From Paraphaeosphaeria minitans (lineage: Eukaryota; Ascomycota; Dothideomycetes; Pleosporales; Didymosphaeriaceae), in assembly GCA_015832175.1 (NCBI GenBank), contig WJXW01000005.1, forward strand, positions 682,001 through 746,000: DNA of 64,000 nt, read 5' to 3'. Under the pieces are notes generated by a model that was not told the origin of the DNA, did no database searches, and was given only the letters and a program-made list of their open reading frames with translations. Numbering within the stretch: position 1 is the stretch's first letter; each line of letters starts with the position of its first letter. Made by a program: the position numbers and the translations under genes. Below, piece by piece: positions 47,628-60,565 of the stretch.

Positions 47628-50600
47628 ATCCTCTAGTGCTTTAAGGCTTTAATAATAGCGTGGAGTTCTTTATTATATATATTATATTATGTTTTAGCGT
47701 TACTAAATTTACATAAGTAATAGGTAATTAGGTGCTATTTACTATTATATTCTTATTTAGTGTAGGCGCCTAGCGTAAGATCGCTAGCGTCTATTTTAAA
47801 GCGCAGTGGTTTATTACTTCTAAAATAAACAAAGATAGGTTCTATAATATATACTGTTTTAAGGAGTTAGAATAACATTCCGCACTTATTTATTTATTTA
47901 AAGGGTACGTCCTTCTTTATAAAATTTATTAAAGGTATTGTAACCTTTACGTAATCTTGGATGAATTATTAGTTAAATCTATAGAGTTCTAAGAATTTTT
48001 AGATATTCTTAGCTGTTTTTAGTATTAGCTAGTTCCTAATACATTTAACTTTACTTAGTGCTATCTTAATTCTTTCTATAGTAATAATGTGTCCTAGGAA
48101 TTTAGGTTATTTAACGTTAAACTTATATTTCTTAAGTTACATGCAAAGGCATGCTTTGTCTAGTATTTCTAGTACTGTCTATATATGCTTAGTGTGGTCT
48201 AATTTGTTTTTAGAAAAGATAAGGATATTATCTATATACGCGATAATGAATATGTCTAGATGTTTATAGAGTATATTATTAATAAGTGCTATAACAGCTG
48301 CTAGTACGTTTGTAAGTCTAAAAGCCATAACCTTATATTTAAATAGTCTATAGCGTAATTAAAACGCTGTTTTCTATTCTTCACCTTTCTTAATTTATAT
48401 AAGGTAGTAACTGTCTCTTAGATCTATTATTTTAAATATCTTAGCTTAAGATAGTTAATCTTATAACTTTATAATATTTAGTAGTAAATATTAGTTCTTT
48501 ATTATTATATTGTTAAGTTATTAGTAGTTAACGTATAGTCTATCTAATCTATCCTTTTTCTTAACAAATATAAAAGGCCTTACTACTAGTAATTTTAATA
48601 GTTATATATATCCTTTCTTAAGGTTTGTCTTAATAAAATTACGTTCTTTAAGGAGTTCTTCTCCTGTCTTACTATATAGTAGTCTAAAGGGTGGCGTCTT
48701 CCCTTCTTCTAGGTCTATCGTAAAATCCTAGGGTTAATGTTTAGGTAGGTTTACTTTTCCTTCCTTTTCTATAAATATATATATCTATTTTCTATACTCT
48801 CTTAGTAAGGTAAAGGGTGTGCTATTATCCTCCTTCTTACACTTCTTAACCTAGTAGTTCCTACTAGCGTCTACTAAGGTGTACTTCTATTTTTTAACTA
48901 TCTATCGCAGTATTATATTATTAATAACTCCCTTCTCTACTATTATTTTTAGTTAATGCATAGTCTTTGCTTATAATATATAATTATAGCGTTTAAATAA
49001 TATTTTCTTTGTACACTAGTTAATCTATAGGTTGTGTATTATTAACTAAGGTAATTCTAAGACTAACTTATACTTAGATCCTAGTAAGATATGTAAGGTA
49101 AGTTTCTCTCTATGTCCTTAGACTATTATTATAGTAGTAACCTCCTAGTATATCTAAGGTGTCTTAGGCATTAGGGATCTATTCGCGATATAAATAATAT
49201 AGGGTACTTTTTTCTCTAATATTATAAGTCCTAGTTATTTTACTATCTAGTAAGATATAAAGTTCTTTCCTACTCCTAAGTCTATAAGAGCTTAAGCCTA
49301 TATTCCTTTAAGCTTTACTAGTAGCTTAACTAATACTATACTTACTATAGTATTTAGTTTAATAAAAGCGTTTTCTAGTCTAAGTTTAGCCCTAAAAAAG
49401 ACATCTATTTATATAAGTTATAATTAAGTTTAGGTGCGTAATATACATTTTTAAGTATCTACTTTTATTATTCTTCTTAAGTACGTAGCTTATGTAGATT
49501 GTCTTCTTTTTCTTTCTATAAAGATATTCTTCTGTTTTTCCTCCTGCAGTTTTTACTGTTCCTATATACTAGTTAAATTAGTAGTTCTATTATTACTTCT
49601 TATATAGGGTAGTTTGCAAAGCTGTCTAAATATTTAGCTATATAGTAGTATTTATAGTCTTAGTTTAGACACGTGTACTAGTATAGTTATATATAGTCTC
49701 TATTAATAAGTATATTACAGCATTTATTACCCTTTAGCGTAAGGTAAGGAAAGTATTTTACTTATTATTTATCCTAGAGGTGTTTATTGTAAGCTGTAAT
49801 AGGGTAGTCTATTTATACTTATCTACAGCGTAGTTTCTTTCTAGGTTATTTCTTATTCTTCTCTTTCTCTATTTTATATTATGTATATATTAGTTCTTCG
49901 CAATGCGTCCACATATAGAATTAGTATATAGGATTTTAGTGGTCTAGGTAGTACTTTAGTATGTAGTCTAATTCCTTATTTTTATAGGGTCGTATCCCTT
50001 TTAGTGCCTAGTAGGATTCTATGTAGTCCTAAACATTTAGTTTATACTTAGGTAATATAGGGTTGTCTTCTTCCTGCCTACTTTATAGGTAAGGAGTAGG
50101 AGATCTTAGTATCTCTTCTACGTCTTCTATGTTATAGTACATATTAGAGTCGTTTTCTAGATCTTTATATAATTATAAGTTAGGTAAATCTAACTACTTA
50201 CTTTGTTCTAGTGTAACGCGTTAGTAACTAAATAGTGTTATAATAACTTCTTATTCCTTATTAGGTTTCTAGTCCTTAATAGTTAGTATATTTAACTTAG
50301 TTTAATAGACTTTATTCTTTAATCTATAGTTCCTAGCTATGTGGCCTAGTTTACTATATATAAAGCATTTATAGGTCTTAGTTATTAGTTATTAACTTCT
50401 ATTAGAGACGCGTTTGTTAGGCTACTTAGGGCCTATCTTTCCTCCTTTTTTTTACCTATGTAGTTAAACTAGATATTTTCTATTAGTTTGTATCTCTAGT
50501 AGTTCCTTAGCTATTACTTTTAGACGATTCTAATAGGGTTCTTATAAACTACTTTTACTAGTTGTCTAAAGCTATTTACCCTAGAGTTTTAGTAGAGCTC

Positions 50601-51459
50601 TTATTATAGTAAAAACTATTCTTTATTAATTCTAATAGTTTCTTTATATAGTTCTTTGAGGTTAGTAATTTATGTACTACTACGTAAGAGTTCCTTACGT
50701 AGTTTCTATCTAAGTCCTTGTTTATATATATCCTAAAGAGATTTATTGTCCTAGTTAAGCTGTATAGTGTATCTATAAAACTTAGCTGTATATTTAGCTA
50801 CTAATTATTTCTAAGTTATAGTCTAAATCTTTACTTTTATAATAGAGTCCTTATTTGTAATCCTAAAGAGTTGTTTAAGGTATTTCTTAAAGTTATTATA
50901 ATCCTTAATAATGTTAACTGCATTAGCGTGCTTATTTACATAATTATTGTTATTATTATTATAGTCTATTCCTAAGTACTTTTTAAGGTAAAGATAGATC
51001 TATAATCCTGCATCTCCTTATATATATATTACTATAAAGATGACCTTTTTCTTATTTTTAAGAGATTTGTTCAAGTTAAAGAAGTAGAGGTCTAACTAGA
51101 GAATTAAGACGTTAGTTTAAGATTATTACTAAAGTAGAGATTAGGTTTATGCACCTTACTACTATCTTTTATAAGAGTAATCTTAGCAGCACCTAAAGCT
51201 ATAGAAGAGGTAGGAGTTTATAAAGTACTTATATTAAGGGTGTTTAAGATATTAAATCTAAGAGGGTAGCTAGTCCTAGAGGGTTAAGGTTAGTTCTTAG
51301 GCAGGAGTACTTACAGAAGGTAGAAAGTCTTATTAATACATTAGTATTTTAACAAAGTGTAATAAGTTAATAATTTAGTCTGCTAGAATCTAAACGATAG
51401 ATTAATAAACAGATTAAATATAAGTATAAAGAGCCTATTCTTACGTTTCTATATACTAA
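47628..51459 (-). mobile_element. Gypsy-1d, truncated at both ends
   Basis: Minus-strand copy starting inside RNase H (equivalent to about 6627 of Gypsy-1a). It runs through RT (about 47960-48560), protease (about 48990-49340, ALIDLG near 49275) and gag (about 50250-51210, knuckle near 50360). Last comes the first 210 bp of the 5' LTR (51250-51459), which ends in TATATACTAA where unrelated sequence follows. Integrase, chromodomain, antisense gene and 3' LTR are missing. The plus-strand frame 48087-48269 is an antisense shadow. Confidence 0.88.
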
Positions 51460-51695
51460 AGCTACTCTACTACTTAGTGCTCCTAAGTAACTAAGCACAT
51501 TACGTGACCTACTTAGCTACTTAGGGCTCTTAAGCGGCTAAGCGCATTACGTAATCTAATCTAAGCCTCTTAGCATCTTATTATTACGTCTGTAACCCTG
51601 TTGTTGCTTTATTATACCTTCATAAGCGCCTAACTCCCATATTACTATCTGGTTCGTAACATTAGGCTTCTTTTTCTTTCTAGAGAGTAGTTACT
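51460..51695 (-). mobile_element. 3' end of a gag-only LTR element: LTR fragment and polypurine tract
   Basis: On the minus strand the gag frame from 58354 continues here across the Gypsy-1e insertion. A purine-rich tract follows (GAAAGAAAAAGAAG, about 51667-51680) and then TGTTACGAACCAG at 51661, which looks like an LTR start. The LTR fragment (51460-51661) has two imperfect copies 47 bp apart of a CTTAG...GCTAAGCGCATTACGT-like unit (51473 and 51520). It is cut at 51460 by the broken LTR of Gypsy-1d. Confidence 0.55.
51691..51695. repeat. target-site duplication of Gypsy-1e, left copy (TTACT)
   Basis: TTACT at 51691-51695 and 58354-58358 flank Gypsy-1e exactly. Confidence 0.95.
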
Positions 51696-52122
51696 TGTTA
51701 GGATCTAAAATCCACATAATAGCAAGAAGCCAGTTTTATACCTAGTGGGCGCGTAGCAAGGATTAAGTGGGGATTTAATGCTAGCTACGCCTTAAAGAAG
51801 TTATATAACTACTCTCTACAAAGCGCTTAATTACTCTGTACTAGAGTATAACACATATAACCGCTCTCTATAAAGCGCTCTCTACAGAGCGCTCCCCACA
51901 AAGTAGACTTTACTTAGTATATAGAAACGCGAGGATAGACTCTCTATACTTATGTTTAATCTATTTATTAATCTATTGTTTAGATTCTAGCAGACTAAAT
52001 TATTAACTTATTATACTTTATAAAATACTATTATATTAATAAGACCTTCTACCTTCTATAAGTACTTCTACCTAAGAACTAACCTTAACCCTTTAGGACT
52101 AGCTATCCTCTTAGATTTAATA
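51696..52122 (+). repeat. Gypsy-1e 5' LTR (427 bp)
   Basis: TGTTAGGATC...GATTTAATA. The primer-binding site should start at 52123 (TCTTAAATACCC; TCTTAAACACCC in other copies on their sense strand); I could not assign a tRNA. Confidence 0.94.
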
Positions 52123-52149
52123 TCTTAAATACCCTTAATATAAGTACTT

Positions 52150-53070
52150 TATAAACTTTTACCTCTTCTATAGCTTTAGGTGCTGCTAAAATTATTTCTA
52201 TAAAGGATAGTAGTAAGGTGTATAAACCTAATCTCTACTTTAGCAAATAATCTTAAACTAATATCTAGATTCTTTAGTTAGACCTCTACTTCTTTAATTT
52301 AAATAAACCTCTTAAAGATAAAAAGAAGGTTATCTTTACAGTAATATATATGCGAGGAGATATAGGATTATAAATCTATTCCTACCTTAAAAAGTACCTA
52401 GGAATAGACTATAACAATAATAACAATAACTACGTAAATAACTATGCTAATATAGTTAATATTATTAAAGATTATAATAACTTTAAGAAATACTTTAAAC
52501 AACTCTTTAAGATCGCTAATAAGGACTCTATTATAAAGGTAAAGATTTAGACTATAACTTAGAAATAATTAGTAACTAAATATACAGCTAAGTTTTATAG
52601 ATACACTATACAGCTTAACTAGGACAATAAATCTCTTTAGGATATATATAAACAAGGACTTAGATAGAAACTACGTAAGGAACTCTTACGTAGTAGTACA
52701 TAAATTACTAACCTTAAAGAACTATATAAAGAAACTATTAGAATTAATAAAGAATAGTTTTTACTATAATAAGAGCTCTACTAAAACTCTAGGGTAAATA
52801 GCTTTAGACAACTAGTAAAAGTAGTTTATAAGAACTCTATTAGAATCGTCTAAAAGTAATAGCTAAGGAACTACTAGAGATACAAACTAATAGAAAATAT
52901 CTAGTTTAACTACATAGGTAAAAAAAAGGAGGAAAGATAGGCCCTAAGTAGCCTAATAAACGCGTCTTAGATAGAAGTTAATAACTAATAACTAAGACCT
53001 GTAAATGCTTTATATTTGGCAAACTAGGCTATATAGCTAGAAACTATAGATTAAATAACAAAGTCTATTA
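52150..53070 (+). pseudogene. Gypsy-1e gag remnant with CCHC knuckle
   Basis: Structural protein of the retrotransposon particle. A helical gag body precedes a retroviral zinc knuckle reading CKCFIFGKLGYIARNY at about 53000-53050. The second-pair Cys and the His and last Cys positions show Phe/Tyr replacements, two of them (Cys to Tyr, His to Tyr) RIP-type. The frame contains TAG/TAA at ancestral Gln/Trp codons. A long linker of about 950 bp follows before protease, longer than usual between gag and protease, and it remains readable as coding. Confidence 0.8.
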
Positions 53071-54029
53071 AACTAAGTTAAATATACTAACTATTAAGGA
53101 CTAAGAACCTAATAAGGAATAAGAAGTTATTATAACGCTATTTAGTCACTAACGCATTACGCTAGAACAAAGTAAGTAATTAGATTTATCTAACTTATAA
53201 TTATATAAAGATCTAGAAGACAACTCTAACAGATACTACAACGCAGAAGACATAGAAGAGATACTAAAATTTCCTACTTCTTACCTATAAAGTAGGTAGG
53301 AAGAAGATAACCCTATATTACCTAAGTATAAACTAAATATTTAGAACTACATAAAATCCTACTAGGCACTAAAAGGAATACAACTCTATAAAAATAAGAA
53401 GTTAGACTACGTACTAAAGTACTATCTACACCACTAAAATCCTACATACTAATTCTGTATATAGACGCATTGGGAAGAACTAATATACGCATAATATAAG
53501 ATAGAGAAAAAAGAGAACAAGAAATAACCCAAAAGGAAACTGCGCTGTAGATAGATATAGATAAACTACCTTATTATAGCTTATAACAAACACCTCTAGG
53601 ATAAATAATAAGTAAAATACTTTCTTTACCTTACGCTAAAGGGTAACAAATACTGTAATATACTTATTAACAGAGACTATATATAACTATACTAGTACAT
53701 ATGTCTAAACTAAGACTACAAATACTACTATATAGCTAAACGTTTAGACAGCTTTATAAACTGCCCTATAAAGGAAGTAATAACAGAACTACTAATTTAA
53801 CTAGTATATAGGAATAGTAAAGACTGTAGGAGGAAAAACAGAAAAATATTCTTATAGGAAGAAAAAAAAGACAATCTACATAAGCTATATACTTAAGAAT
53901 AATAATAAAAGTAGATGCTTAGAAACGCATACTAGGCACTAGAACTTAACTACAACCTATACGAATAGATATCTTTTTTAGGCCTAAACTTAGATAAGAA
54001 AACGCCTTTATTAAATTAAATACTATAGT

Positions 54030-57000
54030 AAGTATAGTATTAGTTAAGCTACTAGTATAGCTTAAAGGAATATAGGCTTAAGCTCTTATAGACTTAGGAG
54101 TAGAAAGGAACTTTATATTTTATTAGATAGTAAGATAAGTAAGACTTATAATATTAAAGAAAGAAGTACCCTATATTATCTATGTTACAAATAGATCCCT
54201 AATGCCTAAGACACCTTAGATATACTAGGAGGTCACTACTATAATAATAGTCTAAGAACATAGAGAGGAACTTACCTTAGATGTCTTACTAGGATCTAAG
54301 CATAAGTTAGTTTTAGGATTACTTTAGTTAATAATACACAACCCACAGATTAACTAGGGTATAAAGAAAATATTATTTGAACGCTGTAATTATGTATTAT
54401 AAGTAAAGCCTATGTATTGACTAAAAATAATAGTAGATAAGGGAGTTATTAATAATATAATACTATAATAAATAGTTAAAAAATAGAAGCACAACTTAGC
54501 AGACGCTAGTAGGAACTACTAGGTTAAGAAGTGTAAGAAGGAGGATAATAGTATACCCTTTATCTTACTAAGAGAGTATAGGAAATAGATACACATATTT
54601 ACAGAAAAAGAAGGAAAAGCAAACCTACTAGAACATTAACCTTAGGATCTTACGATAGACCTAAAAGAAGGGAAGACACTACTTTTTAGACTACTATATA
54701 GTAAGATAGGGGAAGAACTCCTTAAAGAACGTGATTTTATTAAGATAAACTTTAAAAAAGGATATATATAACTATTAAAGTTACTAGCAGTAAGCCCTTT
54801 TATGTTTATTAAGAAAAAGGATGGATTATACAGACTATGTATTAACTACTAACAACTTAACAATATAATAATAAAGAACTAATATCTACTACTAAACATT
54901 ATAGAGTTACAAGATTAACTATCTTAAGCTAAGATATTTATAATAATAGATCTAAGAGACAGTTACCACCTTATATAAATTAAGAAAGGTAAAGAATAGA
55001 AAATAGTGTTTTAATTACACTATAGACTATTTAAATACAAGGTTATGCCTTTTAGACTTATAAACGCACTACTAGCTTTTATAGCACTTATTAATAACGT
55101 ACTCTATAAACATCTGGACATATTTATTATTGTGTATATAGATAATATCCTTATTTTTTCTAAAAATAAATCGGACCACACTAAGCACGTACAGATAGTA
55201 CTAGAAGTACTAGACAAAGTATGCCTTTGTATTAAACTTAAGAAATGTAAGTTTAACATTAAATAACTTAAATTCCTAGGATACATTGTTACTATAGAAG
55301 GAATTAAGATGGCACTAAGTAAAGTTAAATGTATTAAGAACTAGCTAATACTAAAAATAGCTAAGAATATTAAAGAATTTTTAGGATTTTATAGATTTAA
55401 CTAATAATTTATCTAAAATTACGTAAAGGTTATAATACCTTTAATAAATCTTATAAAGAAGGACGTACCTTTTAAATAGATAGATAAGTATAGAATGTTA
55501 TTCTAACTCCTTAAGATAGTATGTATTATAGAACCTGTCCTTGTTTATTTTAGAAGTAATAAACTACTACGCTTTAAAATAGACGCTAGCGATCTTGCGC
55601 TAGGCGCCTACGCTAAATAAGAATATAATAGTAAATAGCACTTAATTGCCTATTACTTATGTAAATTTAATAACGCCAAAACACGATATAGCGTATATAA
55701 TAAAGAACTCTACGCTATTGTTAAAGCCTTAAAGCACTAGAGGATTTCTGCGCTTAGTTACTTAACACTAGAAATCTATATAAATTATAAGAACCTTCTA
55801 AGGTTTATAATAACAAAAGAACTTACGCCACAATAACAAAGATAGTTATAAACTATAGGGTAGTATAAGTTTAAAATCATCTATATAGCTAGGAAAGAAA
55901 ATGGCAGAGTAGACGCTCTTAGCTAATAAAGTAATCTAGTAGAAGAAAAGGTAAAAACCTTCTCTATAATCCTTTGCAAAGCTAAAGATAGATCTCTAGA
56001 ACTAATAGTAAAACTAAATTAACTTTTAGTAATTAACTAAGAAGTTCTAGAATATCTATAGACTAAGATTTTTTAATAATACTACAATAACCGTATGTAT
56101 AGACACCTAGGTATTACAAAAACAATAGAACTTATCTAAAGGAACTACACCTTTAAAGGAATTAAGGAAGCTGTAATAACTTATATCTATAAATATATAA
56201 AATGCTAGAGAAATAAACATAGTATATATCTTAAATATAGAGAGATGTAAGCAATTAGAATACTAACAGCACTATAGGAAGATATCGCTATAGATTTTGT
56301 TATAGGAATTCTAAACTCTAAGGATCTAACAACAGGAATTAAATACGATAGTATACTAGTAATAGTCTACTAACTAACTAAGTATATTAAGCGTATTTTA
56401 TGCCTTAAAAGAATAATAGTAAAGGAACTTGCTTTTTTTATTCTAGACTAACTAATTAGACACTACAGAATCCTAAAAATAATTATTAGTAATAAAGACA
56501 AGCTCTTTACGTTAAATTATTAGATAACGCTTATAGCACTGCTTAGAACAAAATAAAAGCTATTAACAGCTTACTATCTATAAATAGATAGATAGACTGA
56601 ACGTATAAACCAAACTATAGAAACGTACCTACGTATCTACTATAATAGTTAAAAGAATAACTAGGTTTTATTACTACCTATAGCATAGTTAGCCTATAAT
56701 AACAAAGTATTAGCAGTATTAGGACATACATTGTTCTATGTAAACTATAGAAGATACCTACATTTCTTTAACTAATAATTTCCTACAATTATTAAAGCAA
56801 AAGAAGCTATAGATATAGTAGAAAATATAAAGAAAATATACTAATAACTCTAAAAGAATCTTAAGAAAGCTTAGCAGTAATTAATTTCTTACTAAAATTA
56901 AAAACGAAAAATAGCACTTTAGCTAAAGAAAGGGGATAAAGTATATCTGCTTATAAAGAATCTTTAAACCTAAAAGAAAAAACACAAGAAACTAGATAAT

Positions 57001-57330
57001 GTTAAGGTTAGACTATTTTACATTTCTAAGTAAATATTACTAGTGAACTATAAGTTAGAACTACCGCTAGATGTAAAGATACACCTAGTATTCCACGTAT
57101 TACTACTAGAACTAGCAGACCCTAATACACTAGTTAAAACTACCTTCTACTACTAGACTAAGGAAGAAAATGAATTTAAGGTTAAAAGAATTCTAGAATA
57201 TAATTAGTATAATAATACGTATCTTGTTAAGTAGAAAGGTTACTTATATAGCGAAAACACCTAGGAACTAAAAAGTAATCTAGGAAACTGTTGGTAAAAG
57301 AGTAAAGAATTCTATTAGAAGCATAAATAT
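54030..57330 (+). pseudogene. Gypsy-1e pol remnant: protease, RT, RNase H, integrase, chromodomain
   Basis: Protease has ALIDLGVERNF with the Asp codon at 54091. RT is about 54780-55330, with an open stretch 55045-55266 that includes MPFRLINA and VYIDNILIFSKN, Tyr codon at 55135; the second Asp of YIDD is Asn. RNase H is about 55570-55810 (FKIDASDLALGAYA, then YNKELYAIVKALKH). The integrase zinc finger is about 56085-56225, and the catalytic Asp/Asp/Glu region reads AIDFVIG (about 56287), IISNKD (about 56480) and RINQTIETYLR (about 56605). The chromodomain is about 57160-57330, with VKRILEY, TYLVK and KGYLYSENT; it would bind a methylated histone tail and steer integration. The minus-strand frame 55104-55286 is a shadow. 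Confidence 0.88.
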
Positions 57331-57332
57331 AC

Positions 57333-57812
57333 CTAGGAGGATTGTAGTACTAACGCTATAGTATTTACTATGTTAAGCGTTAACTATATTACTATAGAGT
57401 AACTAATAGTTACTGTAGTAGTAGGATAATTAATAGTATCCGCATTTATGTCCTTACTATCTATAGTTATTTCCGCAGCTAGACATAATATCTTCTTATA
57501 AGTACACTTTTTAGCCTAAGCTAGTATCTTCTTATTTTGTAATAACTACACTATTAGGAGAGACAACGCCTTCTTATCCTTTTTAACTTTCTTCTTATAC
57601 TCCTTGTAAGTCTTATCTAGTAATAACTAACTTATGTTTATATAAGGATAACCTAAGTGAACATATTTAGAACACTTTAAACCTAAACCTAGTATAACGT
57701 AGTAAATAGAACCTTTAAAACTATAGTTAATATAAGGGTTCTCTGCGATAATGTTAGCTTTTTAGATCTTATAATATAATTAATGTTTTTAAATAGTAGA
57801 GTCGCTAGGCAT
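57333..57812 (-). pseudogene. antisense accessory gene of Gypsy-1, copy e
   Basis: Minus-strand 480-bp frame, ATG at 57812 (MPSDSTI) and TAG at 57335-57333, convergent with pol and beginning about 110 bp from the 3' LTR. The codon before the last two Ser is CAA here, where copies a, b and c have TAA, which shows directly that an in-frame stop in those copies came from Gln by RIP. Length and ends agree with copies a and b. No promoter element was identified; the adjacent LTR is the likely source. Confidence 0.62.
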
Positions 57813-57906
57813 AATACTAACAGACGTACTTATAGTAAGTAGGGTTAGTAGAATAGCTTACGTAATAATAGCTAAGATCTAAATATATAATTTAGGACGA
57901 ATCTAT

Positions 57907-57922
57907 AAAAGAGAGGGGATAA
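57907..57922 (+). promoter_or_regulatory. Gypsy-1e polypurine tract
   Basis: AAAAGAGAGGGGATAA directly before the 3' LTR; identical to the other copies. Confidence 0.9.
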
Positions 57923-58353
57923 TATTAGGATCTAAAATTTACATAATAGTGGGAAGCTAGTTTTATACCTAGTAGGCGCGTAGCAAGAATTAAGTAGAGA
58001 TTTAATGCTAGCTACGCCTTAAATAAAGGAGTTATGTAACTGCTCTCTACAGAGCGCTTAATTACTCTATACTAGAGTATAATACATATAACTGCTCTCT
58101 ATAGAGCGCTCTCTACAGAGCGCTTCTTACAGAGTGGACTTTGCTTAGTATATAGGAACGCGAGGATAGACTCTCTATACTTATATTTAATCTGTTTATT
58201 AATCTATTGTTTAGATTCTAGGAGACTAAATTATTAACTTGTTATACTTAATAAGATACTATTGTATTAATAAGACCTTCCATCTTCTGTAAGTACTCCT
58301 GCCTAAGAACTAACCTTAACCCTTTAGGACTAGCTACCCTCTTGGATTTAACA
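57923..58353 (+). repeat. Gypsy-1e 3' LTR (431 bp)
   Basis: TATTAGGATC...GATTTAACA, followed by TTACT at 58354-58358. Confidence 0.94.
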
Positions 58354-60150
58354 TTACTATACCTTTAAATACAGTTTATCCTAAGAAAATATTAATTTAA
58401 CTATAATACCTCTTACCTCTTAGGTTAGTGCTGCTATTAGGATAGAATTTATATTTAGAGTATTAATAAGTGCAACTAGCTCTTTATCTAATAGAGGAGT
58501 AGAGGCTATTTAAGTACCCTTTTTTCTACTTTTAGCCTTAGCTTCTAGTATAGCTTAGATAATACTCTCCTCTATTATTTTAGCAGATTTAGAAGCCCTT
58601 TAGTTTACTTTTATAACTGCTACCTATAGTACTAATTTATTATTATTAATTACTAGTAGAGGAGATCCTAGGCGGAATTCTCTAATTTTAGCCCCTATAA
58701 TCCTTTTAATATCTAGTTAGTTCTATTGTTCTTAAGAGCTCTTTTCTACTGCCCTATCCCTAGTAGTATTTACTTCCTTAGTTATACTAACTTTTTTAGA
58801 TAGGTAGGAGACCTCTAATAGAGTAGTATAGTAGGCTTTAGCCCTTTTTATTGCCTTAATCTCTAGCTCCTAGTCTCCCTACTTACTATTTATTAATCTA
58901 AAATACGATTAGCCTTTTTTAATTAGGTTATAAGAGCTTCCAAATAACCTATTATTATGTTCTATATAAAAGGTTAGCCCTATAAGCTTATTAAAAGCGT
59001 ATTAGTTATTAACTAGCTTATTAAGAATAAGACTAGTAGTAGTAGGTATAGAAGACTTCTATTATTTATATTCTTCTATAGTAAGAGTAAGTCCTCCCTA
59101 CTTTATAATAACCTCTTAGACTTACGTATCTACTTTTTCCTTATAATTTTTATTTTTTCCTATTCTTGTTTTCTCCTGTACCTTAAAGAACTTTCTACGT
59201 AGTAGAATAAGTAGGATTACTAGTAAAGTAGTTTTAAAATAAGCTAGATTTATAGTAACCTATTTCTCTTTATACTGTTCAGCCCTAATTACCTTATTCT
59301 AGTCTCTATACTAGCGAAGGAAATTGTACATTTCTTACACCTAATAGGTGTTTATATTACTTCCTCTTAGGTAACTCTTTATTAGCATTTTATATATAAC
59401 TATAGTTTTATTGTCTTAGCTAAAACCTCTAAAGAAAAGAGTCTCTACTTCTATCTATATAATTTGTAATTAGGTAAGGGTAGCTTAGATATAGCTATTA
59501 AACTTATAAAAGTGGTTAATTTGTGTAATAAGCTATTAGCTTACTTTATTAAGCTAGCTCTTAAGGTAGGCTCTAGTTAATCTTTAGTACTCTAATTCTA
59601 TTAATAAGTACTTAGAGTAAAGTACCTTCTAAAAGTCTTTTTAGTTAACTAAAGCGCTTTTATAGGCTAGTAGCTTTATAATATCCCTTTAGTAAGTGCC
59701 TAAGTAGAAGTAAGGTAGCTTTTATTTCTTAAGCTCCTTACTCTACTCTACTCTTTCTACTTAAAATTTATAGTCCTCTAAAAAGGTAGTAATATTAATA
59801 CTACTAAAGCTTAGTGTGTTACTATTGTTTAGGCTTAGAGTAAACTAAGCTACGTTTTTCTTTTAGGGAAAGTTTTTTGTTCTTAGTCCTTTATCTTTAA
59901 ACTACTTTTTTTTATCTATGTCTTCTAAAAGGTAATTAGTAATATTCTAGCTTACCTAACTAGTGCTGCTCTTAGTAGAGGTGGTTAGATAAATAGAGTT
60001 ATTATAAAACCTATACAAATCTATTTTATTTATTTATTTTTCTTCTATTATCTACTTTTTTTTATATTAGTTTTCTATTGGCGATCTAGCTTTAGGTATA
60101 TAGATAATAATCTTACTTAATAGAATCCTACTACTAATACCTTACTTCCC
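58354..60150 (-). pseudogene. gag-like protein of a non-autonomous LTR element
   Basis: A single minus-strand frame is readable over about 1.8 kb (TAG/TAA as W/Q), starting near 60120. The N-terminal third resembles capsid-type retrotransposon gag: SINITTFLEDYKF (about 59750-59795), KLPYFYLGTYQRDIIKLLAYKSA (written over about 59650-59725), LEYQRLTRAYLKS (about 59555-59600), then ETLFFRGFS (about 59410-59440). The rest is Lys/Glu-rich and helical (for example KKVSITKEVNTTRDRAVEKSS, about 58740-58805). No knuckle, protease or RT follows: the frame runs on past Gypsy-1e into a polypurine tract and LTR start. Hence it looks like a gag-only (TR-GAG-like) element. Family assignment is inference from pattern. 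Confidence 0.6.
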
Positions 60151-60230
60151 TTTTTATCCCTAACTTAATTGTTACTTAGACGAGAATTATTAAGGGTCTA
60201 TTATATTTGCTCTTTCTAGGAGTCTAGTGG

Positions 60231-60565
60231 CTACTTAAAGGTCCTCTAGTCTATTACTCTTTCTACCTAATAGCTACTTAAAAGTCTATTAGTCTGTTAT
60301 TATTTTATTCCTAGGTAACTAATAACTACTTAAAAGTCTATACAGTCTATACTAGCACTAGATAGCTACTTAAAAGTCTATTAGTGTATTATTTTGTTTC
60401 TAGGTAATTAGTAACTACTTAAAAGTCCATTAATCTGTCTATCTAGGCAACTAATAACTACTTAAAAGTCTATACAGTCTGTCTATTTATATACCTAATA
60501 GCTACTTAAAAGTCTATTAGTCTTATTACTCTGTTCCTAGCTATTTAGCAGCTACTTAAAGTTTA
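60231..60565. repeat. degenerate tandem repeat, eight units of 40-52 bp
   Basis: CTACTTAAAAGTC-type units start at 60231, 60274, 60326, 60366, 60415, 60458, 60502 and 60552, most followed by TATTAGTCT or TATACAGTCT and a CCTA(G)GTAA block. It lies upstream of the gag-like frame on the minus strand, so it may be a 5' leader or promoter array of that element. Confidence 0.85.

Larger units (their letters stand above)
51696..58353 (+). mobile_element. Gypsy-1e, complete but dead chromovirus on the plus strand
   Basis: 6658 bp between TTACT duplications, with LTRs 51696-52122 (427 bp) and 57923-58353 (431 bp), and the only Gypsy-1 copy in this orientation. It is the best copy for reading the family because more CpA/TpG codons survive, including a 73-codon open stretch of RT. 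It is inserted into the gag-only element just before that element's polypurine tract. Confidence 0.95.

Noticed and set aside
55104..55286. 60-codon minus-strand frame
   Set aside because: Shadow of the open RT stretch 55045-55266, whose YIDN box and flanking motifs are clear.
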